NCBI RefSeq assembly: GCF_001513745.1 | Contig: NZ_CP013382.1 | Span: 1,798,001-1,862,000 of the forward strand | Direction of reading: 5' to 3' | DNA from: Burkholderia humptydooensis | GTDB lineage: Bacteria > Pseudomonadota > Gammaproteobacteria > Burkholderiales > Burkholderiaceae | DNA: 64,000 nt | Part shown: positions 35,347 to 43,373 of the stretch, in pieces | Layout: each line of letters starts with the position of its first letter | Numbering within the stretch: the first letter of the stretch is position 1 | The notes under the pieces: generated by a model | What the model saw: the letters and a program-made list of their open reading frames with translations, nothing else | What the model was told of the DNA's origin: nothing | Database searches by the model: none | Program-made: the position numbers and the translations under genes

Positions 35347-35361
35347 TAGACCAGTCGTCTA
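35347..35361. promoter_or_regulatory. TetR-type operator 1: TAGAC-CAGTC-GTCTA
   Basis: The site has 5-base inverted arms and lies upstream of the DJ-1-like gene. It matches the site in front of the tetR gene at 14 of 15 bases, so both probably bind the same repressor. Confidence 0.75.
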
Positions 35362-35429
35362 CAAAATGGCCGCAAAAAACGCGGCGGCGCGATTTCCATC
35401 TTCCGCGCCGCCGCGCATGACATTCGTGT

Positions 35430-36032
35430 TCAGCGCGCTCCCGGCAGACCGAGGATGCGGCGCGTGCTCGCCATCGCGACCGCGAGCGGCTCGCCGCTGC
35501 GCCGGATCTTTTCGATCAGCGTCGCGCCGACCCACAGCTCGTACAGCATCGCGGCCGTCTGCTGCGCATCGAGGTCGACCTTCAGCGAACCGTCGTCGAA
35601 CGCCGCCGCGATGCACGCGGCGAGCCGCGCGACGATCTGCGACGTGCCGCGCTCGAGCGCCGCGCGCATCGCCTCCGACAGATCGCAGACCTCGGCGCCG
35701 AGCTTGACGACGAGGCACTTGCCTTCCGGGTCGTTGCCCGTCTGCATCTGCTGCCATTGGGTCCAGTAGCGCATCAGCCGGTCGATCGCGGCGCCGGAGC
35801 CGCGCACGAGCAACTCGTCGAGGTGCGCGAGGTAGTCGTCGAAATACGATTCGAGGATCGACTCGCCGAACGCCTCCTTCGACCCGAAATAATGGTAGAA
35901 CGACCCCTTCGGTACGCCGGCCGCCGCCAGAATCTCGTTCAGGCCGACGCCCGTGAAGCCCTTGCAGAGCATGATGGGCTTGGCGGTGTCGAGGATGTGC
36001 TGCCGGACGTCGGCGGTGGTTGCGGCGTTCAT
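35430..36032 (-). CDS. TetR-family repressor (NemR/AcuR-like)
   Basis: A 200-residue regulator with ATG at 36032. The helix-turn-helix is ILDTAKPIMLCKGFTGVGLNEI with LAAAGVPKGSFYHYFGSKEAF, as in the YxxF-type recognition helix of TetR proteins. The ligand domain contains KCLVVKLGAEVCDLSEAMR with two Cys residues, at the place where NemR/AcuR-like proteins have a conserved (G/K)CL segment. A reactive-Cys sensing mechanism is possible but inferred. An operator copy lies 24 bases upstream of its start and another before the DJ-1-like gene, implying autoregulation and repression of the detoxification pair. Confidence 0.9.
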   Translation of the reverse strand: MNAATTADVRQHILDTAKPIMLCKGFTGVGLNEILAAAGVPKGSFYHYFGSKEAFGESILESYFDDYLAHLDELLVRGSGAAIDRLMRYWTQWQQMQTGNDPEGKCLVVKLGAEVCDLSEAMRAALERGTSQIVARLAACIAAAFDDGSLKVDLDAQQTAAMLYELWVGATLIEKIRRSGEPLAVAMASTRRILGLPGAR

Positions 36033-36055
36033 GGGGGTGGATGATAACGCGGAAT

Positions 36056-36070
36056 TAGACCGGTCGTCTA
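36056..36070. promoter_or_regulatory. TetR-type operator 2: TAGAC-CGGTC-GTCTA
   Basis: It lies 24-38 bases upstream of the tetR start, with inverted arms TAGAC/GTCTA and an inner GACCGGTC palindrome. It is the sister of the site at 35347-35361. Confidence 0.75.
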
Positions 36071-36149
36071 GTAACGGAACCAGCCCTGGGCGCGGCATGG
36101 AATGCGCCCGAAAGCGCGGTCGACCGGTCGCGCGACGCGCGTCGTCGTC

Positions 36150-36170
36150 GACGGCGACGGCGACGGCGAC
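36150..36170. repeat. Hexanucleotide tandem repeat GACGGC, 3.5 copies
   Basis: A perfect short tandem repeat in the gap between the tetR gene and the MASE1 gene. No coding role is apparent. Confidence 0.75.
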
Positions 36171-36373
36171 GCGCGATCTTTCGCCACGCCACCCCGGCAT
36201 CGGCGCGCCGATGCCCCGATACCGCAACGCCTCACGCCCCCTTCGGTATTCCAACGCGCGTGACGCACGCATATCATTCGCGCATCGCGCATCCGCAGGG
36301 CCAGCGGCGCGCGCCGGCTCCGACGAACGAACCGGCGCGCTCGCCTGCGCGGCGCAGCACACAGGAATCCTAG

Positions 36374-37666
36374 ATGAACACCAAGCGTTCCCGGACGGAA
36401 CTCGTCGCCGCGCTGCTCTGGGCGGCGCTGTATCTCGCGAGCGGCTATCTCTCGCACGCGCTCAACGGTCCCGTCCGGATGACGGGCTACATCTGGCTGC
36501 CGGCCGGCGTGACGATCGGCGCATTCATGTTGCGGCCCGTGCGCGAATGGCCGATGCTGGCCGCCGCGTTCCTCGTCGCGCAGCTCGCGCTGACGGGCAT
36601 CGAGCACGGCAACCTGTTCAACGCGGCGCTGTTCGCGATCGACGAGGTCGGCGCGGCCGCGCTCGCGGTAGGGTTCGTGCGGCGCATCCGTTTCTCGCTC
36701 GAAGGCCTGTATTTCCTGCGCTCGGTGATCCTCGCCGGCGTGATCGCGGGCGTGCTCGGCGCGATCGGCGGGGCGGCCTGGTACACGGTCGTCAACGGCG
36801 CGTCGTTCGTCGGTGTCGGCCTCGTGTGGGCGGCGTCCGATTTCGTCGGCGTGCTGCTCGTCACGCCGGTGCTCGCGTCGTGGTCGCGCTTTCGCGCGCA
36901 CCGCTCGGGCGATCACGAGCGCTTCGACCTGATGCTCGGCGTCGTCGCGTTCGCACTGGTCGTGATCGGCGCCTTCGCGATCTTCGACGGCGACAGTGCG
37001 TCGAAATTCGGCGTCGGCCCGGGCTTCGCGATGACCTACATCCCGCTGTTCCTGACTGTCGCGGTGACGCTGCTGCTGGGCGGCCGCGCGGGCTCGTCGT
37101 CGGTGCTCGCGCTCGCGCTGATCGTGATCATGCAGACCGCGCAGGGTGACGGCCCGTTCGCGTCGCTCGACGCGCATCACGGCCGTTCGCTGCTCGAGGC
37201 GCAGCTCTATCTCGCGGTCGCGTCGCTGCTGGTGCTGGCGGTGAGCACGCTGAAAACGACGCGCGAGCGCGTGCGCGAACATGCGGCGGTGCTGCAGAAC
37301 AACATGGAGCTCGCGCTCGCGAGCGCCGGCCAGATCGCGTACGTGCTCGATCCGCCATCCGGGCGGATCGACTGGAGCGGCGACATCGAGCGCGTATTCG
37401 GCGTCGGCGTCGACGCCGCGCAGATCGCGAGCGTACCGCTCGTGCTCGAACGCGTGCATCCCGGCGACCGCGACGCGCTGCGCGACTACTGGCGCGCCGA
37501 GATCGCGGGCGAGGATCGCGCGCCGCTGTCGCTGCGCGTCGTGCAGCGCGACGGCGGCACGCAGACGATCACCGATCACGGCGCGCCGCTGCTCGATTCG
37601 AACGTCGACGTGGCGCTCGTCGCGGGCGTCTGGCAGATCGAGCGCGTGTGGCCGGCGGACGAATGA
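36374..37666 (+). CDS. MASE1-PAS membrane sensor without an output domain
   Basis: A 430-residue protein with ATG at 36374. The first 300 residues form a MASE1-type sensor of about eight to ten membrane helices (LVAALLWAALYLASGYLSHAL, GYIWLPAGVTIGAFML, VWAASDFVGVLLVTPVL, GFAMTYIPLFLTVAVTLLLGG). A short coiled segment (LKTTRERVREHAAVLQNNME) leads to one PAS/PAC domain (LALASAGQIAYVLDPPSGRIDWSGDIERVFG). The chain then ends. MASE1 sensors usually feed a GGDEF, EAL or kinase domain; none is present, and the stop is followed by the hydrolase gene 14 bases later. It may act through a partner protein. Confidence 0.85.
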   Translation: MNTKRSRTELVAALLWAALYLASGYLSHALNGPVRMTGYIWLPAGVTIGAFMLRPVREWPMLAAAFLVAQLALTGIEHGNLFNAALFAIDEVGAAALAVGFVRRIRFSLEGLYFLRSVILAGVIAGVLGAIGGAAWYTVVNGASFVGVGLVWAASDFVGVLLVTPVLASWSRFRAHRSGDHERFDLMLGVVAFALVVIGAFAIFDGDSASKFGVGPGFAMTYIPLFLTVAVTLLLGGRAGSSSVLALALIVIMQTAQGDGPFASLDAHHGRSLLEAQLYLAVASLLVLAVSTLKTTRERVREHAAVLQNNMELALASAGQIAYVLDPPSGRIDWSGDIERVFGVGVDAAQIASVPLVLERVHPGDRDALRDYWRAEIAGEDRAPLSLRVVQRDGGTQTITDHGAPLLDSNVDVALVAGVWQIERVWPADE

Positions 37667-37679
37667 GCGAGCGGGCGTC

Positions 37680-38495
37680 ATGACCGGCCAAACGGGCATT
37701 CTGCTGATCCACGGGCTCGGCGGGACACAGTACGATCTCGGCTCGCTGCACAAGGCGATGCGCCGGGCGGGCGGCGATACGCACATGATCACGCTGCCGG
37801 GGCACGGCACGCGCCCCGAGGATCTCGTCGACGTGCGCGCGGAAGCGTGGCTCGACGCGGTCACCGCGCAGTATCGCGCGCTCGAGCGCGAGTACGACAC
37901 CGTGCATGTCGCGGGCATGTGCATGGGCGCGCTCGTCGCGCTGCTGCTGTGTCAGCGCGTGCGGCACACGCGCGGGCGGCTCGCCCTGCTGGCCACGCCG
38001 ATGTTCATCGACGGCTGGTCGACGCCCTGGTATCGATCGCTGCGACATCTGCTGTATCGCGTGCCCGGCGTGTCGGAGCGGCTGCGCGTCGACGAGGACG
38101 AGCCGTTCGGCATCAAGAATCCGACGATTCGCGCGATCGTGAAGAAGAAGTTCGAACGTCAGGACAACTTTCATTATCCGTGGGTGCCGCTTGCCTGCAT
38201 TCGCCAGGTCGACCGGATGCGGAACTGGGCGCGCGCGGCCACAGCCGACACGCACTGCCCGACGCTCGTGCTGCATGCGCGCGAGGACGAGCTGACGAGC
38301 CTGCGCTCGGCGGACTTCCTGCTGAAGAACATGCCCGACGCGCGCGGGATCGTGCTGGAGAACAGCTACCACATGATCTGCGCGGACAATGATCGCGACG
38401 AAGTCGCCCGGCAGGTGCTGACGTTTTTCGGCTTCGATCCGTCGCATGCGGTGAGCCCGGCGATGGCGCGCAGGATGGGGCGAGTCGATCCGTGA
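37680..38495 (+). CDS. Alpha/beta hydrolase with Cys in the nucleophile elbow
   Basis: A 271-residue cytoplasmic protein, ATG at 37680, 14 bases after the MASE1-PAS gene. The oxyanion loop HGLGGTQYDLG and the hydrolase core are clear. The nucleophile elbow is AGMCMGALVAL, so the nucleophile is Cys81 rather than the usual Ser. The acid lies in LHAREDELTSL and the His in ENSYHMICADND. A Gly-x-Cys-x-Gly elbow is normal in PHA synthases but rare in small esterases; this protein has no other PhaC features and is too short. It could be a thioesterase/acyltransferase-like enzyme. Carboxylesterase is the conservative guess. Confidence 0.85.
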   Translation: MTGQTGILLIHGLGGTQYDLGSLHKAMRRAGGDTHMITLPGHGTRPEDLVDVRAEAWLDAVTAQYRALEREYDTVHVAGMCMGALVALLLCQRVRHTRGRLALLATPMFIDGWSTPWYRSLRHLLYRVPGVSERLRVDEDEPFGIKNPTIRAIVKKKFERQDNFHYPWVPLACIRQVDRMRNWARAATADTHCPTLVLHAREDELTSLRSADFLLKNMPDARGIVLENSYHMICADNDRDEVARQVLTFFGFDPSHAVSPAMARRMGRVDP

Positions 38496-38513
38496 GCACG
38501 ATCGGGCCGCCGC

Positions 38514-38756
38514 GCTCCCTCCCGGATTACGACGCTATCTTCGATCCCATCCGCCAAGCCCGAGAGGAGAAAAGCAGCAAGCAACCGGGCGATCCCGAAA
38601 AAGCAGCGCGCGATGCTCGCCGCGATTGCCGCTGACCGCCCTCCCGCACATCTTTTGCCCGGTAGCGATGCACTCGGGCTCGTGCGCGACAGGTTGTTGG
38701 CATTGGCGGACAAGATCCGTGCGTGGGAGGCTGTGACGGTCTCGACGGGCGGCTGA
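38514..38756 (+). pseudogene. Frameshifted C-terminal remnant of an SDR oxidoreductase
   Basis: In one frame LPDYDAIFDPIRQA and SKQPGDPEKAAR are read; after about 38610 the sequence continues in another frame as MLAAIAADRPPAHLLPGSDA and LGLVRDRLLALADKIRAWE, ending at TGA 38754-38756. Joined, these match the usual C-terminus of the short-chain dehydrogenases that end in GKQPGDPxKAA then LLLGxDAL and an IxxWE helix. The N-terminal Rossmann part is missing, so this is a decayed remnant with a single frameshift. Confidence 0.7.
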
Positions 38757-38841
38757 CGCTCGCCGGAGCCGGGGGCTGCCGAGCCCCTCCGGCTCCGGAA
38801 AGGCGCGGTGCGCAATCATGATGCGGCAGTCCGCTACCGCC

Positions 38842-39816
38842 TCACCCGCGACTCTCGAGCCAATGCACGCTGAACAACCGCGCATCGTCGATCCACACCG
38901 TCCCCGGCGTGAACCCCGCCGCCTGCGCGAGCGCGCGAAACCCGTCGACCGTGAACTTGTGCGAGTTCTCGGTATGCAGCGTCTCGCCCGCCTCGAACCG
39001 GAACGCGTAGCCCGCCACGCGCACCGTCTGCGCGCGCCGGCTCACGAGATGCATCTCGATGCGCTGATGGTCGACGTCATAGAACGCGCGATGCGCCCAC
39101 GCGTCGAGCGCGAAATCCGCGCCCAGCTCGGCGTTCGCACGCTCGAGCAGATTCAGGTTGAACGCAGCCGTCACGCCCGCCGCATCGTTGTACGCGCGAT
39201 GCAGGATCGACACGTCCTTCACGAGATCGACACCGATCAGCAGCCCGCCGCCCTCGAGCAGCGAAGCCGCGCGCCGCAGGAACGCCGAAGCCTCGTCCCG
39301 CGAGAAATTGCCGATCGTCGAGCCGAGGAAGCAGCCGACACGCCGCCCATTCACCCGCTCGATCGCGCGCAATTGCTCGGACTGCAGATAATCGGCGACG
39401 ACGGGCTGCACGTCGAGCCACGGATACGCGTCGCGCAACGCGGCGGCCGACTGCGCGAGATGCTCGGCCGAGATGTCGACGGGCAGATAGCGCACGGGCG
39501 GATTCGACGCCGCGCACGCGTCGAGCAGCACGCGGATCTTCGACAGCGACCCCGCGCCGAATTCGATCAGGTTCGCGTCGCGGCCGATCTGCGCGGCGAT
39601 CTCGTGCGCGCGGCGCTTCAGGATCGCGAGCTCGGTGCGCGTCGGATAGTACTCGGGCAGCTCGCAGATGCGGTCGAACAACGCGGAACCCGCCGCGTCG
39701 TAGAAATATTTCGGCGCGATGCTGCGCGGCGAGCGGCGCAGCCCCGCGAGCAGATCATGGCCGAACGCGCTGTCGCGCATCGTGTCGATCGCCACGCCCG
39801 CGGCGGCTTCATCCAT
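38842..39816 (-). CDS. egtD: L-histidine N(alpha)-methyltransferase
   Basis: A 324-residue SAM-dependent enzyme starting at the ATG at 39816. It has PKYFYDAAGSALFDRICELPEYYPTRTE, the hallmark of EgtD proteins. The SAM-binding site LIEFGAGSLSKIRVLLDA, YLPVDISAEHLAQSA, CFLGSTIGNFSRDEA and the ENSHKFTVDGF motif follow. EgtD trimethylates histidine to hercynine, the first step of ergothioneine synthesis. It starts 4 bases after the EgtB stop, so the two are cotranscribed. No egtA, egtC or egtE lies in the window; a cysteine-using EgtB would bypass EgtA/EgtC, and the final lyase may be elsewhere. Confidence 0.95.
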   Translation of the reverse strand: MDEAAAGVAIDTMRDSAFGHDLLAGLRRSPRSIAPKYFYDAAGSALFDRICELPEYYPTRTELAILKRRAHEIAAQIGRDANLIEFGAGSLSKIRVLLDACAASNPPVRYLPVDISAEHLAQSAAALRDAYPWLDVQPVVADYLQSEQLRAIERVNGRRVGCFLGSTIGNFSRDEASAFLRRAASLLEGGGLLIGVDLVKDVSILHRAYNDAAGVTAAFNLNLLERANAELGADFALDAWAHRAFYDVDHQRIEMHLVSRRAQTVRVAGYAFRFEAGETLHTENSHKFTVDGFRALAQAAGFTPGTVWIDDARLFSVHWLESRG

Positions 39817-39820
39817 CCGT

Positions 39821-41056
39821 TCAGAGATCTCTCGCAAGACGCACTCCCGTGAATTGCCAGCGCGCGGCCGGCGGAAAGAAGTTTCGATACGTCGCGCGCG
39901 CATGCCCGGGCGGCGTCGCGGCGCTGCCGCCGCGCAGCACCTGCTGCCCGACCATGAACTTGCCGTTGTATTCGGCCGCGACGCCCGCCATCGGGCGAAA
40001 ACCCGGATACGGGTCGTACGACGAGCGCGTCCATTGCCACGCGCAGCCCGTCATCTGCGCGATGCCCGGCGCGTCGAACGCCGCCTCCCATTCGGCCTCG
40101 GTCGGCAGCCGCGCGCGCGCCCATTCGGCGTACGCGGCCGCTTCGTAGAAGCTCACGTGCGACACGGGCGCGTCGCGCATCAGCGGCCGCAGGCCGCCCA
40201 AGCCGAACTCGCGCCAGCCGAGCCCTTCGCCGCCGTCGGACGCGATCCAGTAGAGCGGCGCCTTCCACCCTTCGCGCTGCGCGATCGCCCAGCCGTCGGA
40301 CAGCCAGAACTCCGGGCGCGCGTAGCCGCCGTCGTCGATGAACGCCGCGTATTCGCCGTTCGTCACGAGCCGGTCCGCGATCTCGTGCGGATGCAGCATC
40401 GTCCGATGGCGCGGCCGTTCGTTGTCGAACGAAAAGCCGCGGCCGTCGTGGCCGATCTCGACGATGCCGCCCGGCCGCGGCAGCCAGCGCATCGCGCCGT
40501 TCGTGCGCCGCGCATCGGCCGAAGGCGTCGCGTCGCCGCTTCGATACGCGGGCAGCAGCGGATTCAGCGAGAACGCATGCAGGATGTCCGTCAGGATCAG
40601 CTCCTGGTGCTGCTGCTCGTGATGCAGGCCGAGCGTGATCTCCGGCTCGATCGCGATCAGCGTTGGCAGATCGGACGTGCGCAGCAGGCCGAGCAGCGCG
40701 TCGTCGACGTGACGCCGATAGCGATGCACGTCGTCCAGCGACGGACGCGACAGCATTCCGCGCTGCGGCCGCGCATGGCGCGGGCCGAGCGCTTCGTAAT
40801 ACGAATTGAAGAGATACGGATAGCGCGAATCGAACAGCTTGTAGCCGCGCGCATGCCGCGCGAGGACCACGGTCTCGAAGAACCATGTCGTGTGCGCGAG
40901 ATGCCACTTCGTCGGACTCGCGTCCGGCATCGATTGCAGCGCCTGGTCCTCCGCGGACAACGGCTCCGCGAGCTCGACGCTGTATCGGCGCACGTCCGTG
41001 AAGCCGCGCGCGAGGTCCGACGCGAGACTGCGCGCCGTTTCTTCGTTCTTCGTCAT
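39821..41056 (-). CDS. egtB: Ergothioneine synthase EgtB (iron-dependent sulfoxide synthase)
   Basis: A 411-residue protein. Of two close starts, the ATG at 41056 has a GGGAC ribosome site at proper spacing; 41062 is the alternative. The N-terminal DinB-like half gives the three-His iron site, including LGLHHEQQHQELIL (HxxxHxE), and the PTKWHLAHTTWFFE motif. The C-terminal half is the formylglycine-generating-enzyme-like fold (VSHVSFYEAAAYAEWARARLPTEAEWE, GCAWQWTRSSYDPYPGF, RATYRNFFPPAARWQFTGVRLA). EgtB joins hercynine to a thiol substrate with oxygen; whether it uses Cys or gamma-Glu-Cys is not certain. With egtD directly downstream it forms a two-gene pathway, and the DUF427 gene precedes it on the same strand. 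Confidence 0.94.
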   Translation of the reverse strand: MTKNEETARSLASDLARGFTDVRRYSVELAEPLSAEDQALQSMPDASPTKWHLAHTTWFFETVVLARHARGYKLFDSRYPYLFNSYYEALGPRHARPQRGMLSRPSLDDVHRYRRHVDDALLGLLRTSDLPTLIAIEPEITLGLHHEQQHQELILTDILHAFSLNPLLPAYRSGDATPSADARRTNGAMRWLPRPGGIVEIGHDGRGFSFDNERPRHRTMLHPHEIADRLVTNGEYAAFIDDGGYARPEFWLSDGWAIAQREGWKAPLYWIASDGGEGLGWREFGLGGLRPLMRDAPVSHVSFYEAAAYAEWARARLPTEAEWEAAFDAPGIAQMTGCAWQWTRSSYDPYPGFRPMAGVAAEYNGKFMVGQQVLRGGSAATPPGHARATYRNFFPPAARWQFTGVRLARDL

Positions 41057-41219
41057 GTGCATCGTCCCGACTGGATGGCTCGCCCGCGCGCCGTGCAACG
41101 CGCCCGTGAACCCATGTAACAAAGAATAGGACACGCGCGCGGCGTCGCGACCGCGATCGCGACGCCGCGCGCGCACCGCTTTCGCGGCGCACCCCGTTGG
41201 CGTGATGAATGTTTCGGCG

Positions 41220-41600
41220 TCAGCCGATCTTGATCGAGTCGACGCGATCCGGATAGAACGCGAGATGGCCGGCGATCTGCCTGACCGCGTCGTGCGGCGT
41301 TTCGTACGACCAGATCGCATTGACGCCGCGCTCGCCGGCGCCCTTGATGCTGTAGTAGGACGCGTCGCCCTTGTACGGGCAGTGGCTCTCGTGCGTCGTG
41401 CGTTCGAGTCGCGCGAGATCGACGTCCTTGCGCGGCACGTACTGCACCGGCGGATACGACGCCTCGCGCAGCGTGAGCGCGTCGCGCGTGTCGGCGAGCG
41501 TGTGGCCGGCCGCCTTGACGACGACGCGCTCGCCCGTCGCCTCGATCGTGATCGGATGGTCCGGGCCAGGAACCTTGACTGTATGACTTGACTCAGTCAT
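41220..41600 (-). CDS. DUF427-domain protein
   Basis: A 126-residue single-domain protein, ATG at 41600. The family's core is intact: RVVVKAAGHTLADTRDALTLREASYPPVQYVPRKDV, then SHCPYKGDASYYSI and ETPHDAVRQIAGHLAFYPDRVDSI. DUF427 proteins are small beta-rich domains of undefined biochemical role. It is upstream of egtB on the same strand with 163 bases between, which may or may not make it part of the operon. Confidence 0.92.
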   Translation of the reverse strand: MTESSHTVKVPGPDHPITIEATGERVVVKAAGHTLADTRDALTLREASYPPVQYVPRKDVDLARLERTTHESHCPYKGDASYYSIKGAGERGVNAIWSYETPHDAVRQIAGHLAFYPDRVDSIKIG

Positions 41601-42130
41601 GAAAGCGCCTCCGGTTGCAAAACACGTCGGATGTCGGGCACATCGTACGCCGCTGCGGCGCGGCGGACGACGCGCGAGCCGCGAATTCTGAAGTTCCGGC
41701 GAACGAACAATCCTCGTTGCAGACGCGGTTAATTGCAAGGTGTACGGCGCTCGAAAGCAGCGCGCGCGATTCATCCGATCTCGCGTGCGCGCAGATTCCA
41801 TTCCCATTTGCCGAAAGCGTCCGGCTGGTCGACGATGCGCGTCGCCCTTTTTGCATGGACCGTCTCGCGCGGCGAGGTTCCCCGGTCTTCGTTCACATGC
41901 AACGAACCGTTCGCGCGCGCAACGCCGCGCCAACCGCGTGCCGCGCTCATCAATTTTTACTGAAATTACGACAAATACATTAAATAAAACCATCGCCAAG
42001 CACATACCATAGCGGCCAACACTGGCTATGGCGTTTCACACGGCGGATATTCACCGAACGGGCGCCTCCGTTTCATCCTCGCGACGCGTCGCACACGTGC
42101 GCGCGCCGCCTTGACTTCGCAGAGAGATTC
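41601..42130. other. Intergenic region between DUF427 and alr, with an A/T-rich promoter area
   Basis: About 530 bases with no supported gene. It becomes A/T-rich near 41945-42000, unlike its surroundings, and contains a hairpin CCATAGC (42007-42013)/GCTATGG (42025-42031), about 100 bases before the alanine racemase. This is the likely alr promoter and leader. Confidence 0.5.
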
Positions 42131-43255
42131 ATGCCCCGCCCCATCGTCGCCCGCATTCACCCCGACGCCGTCGCGCACAATCTTGCAATCGTCCGGCAAA
42201 AAGCGCCGAGCTCGCGCGTCTGGTCAGTCGTCAAGGCGAACGCCTACGGTCACGGCATCGAGCGCATCTATCCGGCGCTCGCCGGCGCGGACGGCATCGC
42301 GCTGCTCGACCTCGACGAAGCGGTGCGCGTGCGCGAGCTCGGCTGGACGAAGCCCGTGCTGCTGCTGGAAGGCATCTTCGACGCGGCGGACGTCGAGACC
42401 GCGGATCGCTATCGGCTGACGGTCGCCGTGCATGGCGACGAGCCCTTGAAGCTGCTGACGTCGTCGAAGACGGCGCGCCCGATCGACATCCAGTTGAAGA
42501 TGAACTCCGGGATGAACCGGCTCGGCTATCGTCCGGACGCGTTCCGCGCCGCGTGGGAACGCGCGGCCACCGCGCCGTCGATCGGCCGCATCGCGCTGAT
42601 GATGCATTTCGCGAACGCCGACGACGGCGAGATCGACTGGCAGATGAGCATGTTCGACGCCGCGACGGACGGCCTGCCCGGCGAGCGCACGCTGTCGAAC
42701 TCGGCCGCCGTGCTGTGGCATCCGCGCGCGCACCGAGACTGGGTGCGGCCCGGCACGATCCTGTACGGCGCGTCGCCGACGGGCGCGACCCGCCACGTCG
42801 CGGACGTGCCGCTGCGGGCCGCGATGACGGTCACGAGCCGGATCATCGGCGTGCAGACGCTGTCGCCGGGCGAGACGGTCGGCTACGGGCGCCGCTTCGC
42901 GGCCGGGCGCGCGATGCGCATCGGTGTCGTCGCGTGCGGCTATGCGGACGGCTACCCGCGCCACGCGCCCACCGGCACGCCGATCGCGGTGGACGGCGTG
43001 CGCACGCAAGTCGTCGGTCGCGTGTCGATGGACATGCTGACCGTCGACCTCACGCCGTGCCCGAACGCGGGCGTCGGCTCGACGGTCGAGCTGTGGGGCG
43101 AGCAGGTGCGCGTCGACGACGTCGCGCAAGCCGCGGGCACGATCGGCTACGAGCTGATGTGCGCGCTCGCGCGGCGCGTGCCGGTCGTCGTCGATCCGTA
43201 TCCCGCCGCCACCGCGCACGCGGAGCCCGCACGGACCGGGAGCCACGGGCGCTGA
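42131..43255 (+). CDS. alr: Alanine racemase, PLP-dependent
   Basis: A 374-residue fold-type-III enzyme, ATG at 42131. The PLP lysine motif [11 protein letters not shown] is near the N-terminus. [24 protein letters not shown] and the C-terminal catalytic Tyr loop [30 protein letters not shown] follow, with [11 protein letters not shown] as usual. It interconverts L- and D-alanine for peptidoglycan or for alanine catabolism. Burkholderia of this group carry two alanine racemase genes, and without a dadA neighbour I cannot tell whether this is the biosynthetic or catabolic copy. The gene stands alone and is convergent with the enoyl-CoA hydratase gene. Confidence 0.95.
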   Translation: MPRPIVARIHPDAVAHNLAIVRQKAPSSRVWSVVKANAYGHGIERIYPALAGADGIALLDLDEAVRVRELGWTKPVLLLEGIFDAADVETADRYRLTVAVHGDEPLKLLTSSKTARPIDIQLKMNSGMNRLGYRPDAFRAAWERAATAPSIGRIALMMHFANADDGEIDWQMSMFDAATDGLPGERTLSNSAAVLWHPRAHRDWVRPGTILYGASPTGATRHVADVPLRAAMTVTSRIIGVQTLSPGETVGYGRRFAAGRAMRIGVVACGYADGYPRHAPTGTPIAVDGVRTQVVGRVSMDMLTVDLTPCPNAGVGSTVELWGEQVRVDDVAQAAGTIGYELMCALARRVPVVVDPYPAATAHAEPARTGSHGR

Positions 43256-43305
43256 GCGGAGCATGGGCCGGCGCTTCTACGCGTCGCCGCATCGGCTCGC
43301 ACGAT

Positions 43306-43335
43306 CCCACGGGCGCCGCATGCGACGCCCGTGGG
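43306..43335. terminator. GC-rich hairpin between convergent alr and enoyl-CoA hydratase genes
   Basis: A 10-base stem CCCACGGGCG/CGCCCGTGGG (43306-43315 with 43326-43335) lies in the 118-base gap between the two stops. There is no T-tract, so intrinsic termination is only probable. Confidence 0.45.
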
Positions 43336-43373
43336 CGGCCGCCCCGCGCGCGGCATGCGCATGCACCCGCCGC

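Noticed and set aside
42007..42031. Hairpin before alr considered as a riboswitch
   Set aside because: A single 7-bp stem with an 11-base loop and no known aptamer features; kept only as a leader hairpin.
43306..43335. Hairpin considered a strong intrinsic terminator
   Set aside because: No U-tract follows on either strand, so only a possible bidirectional terminator is claimed.
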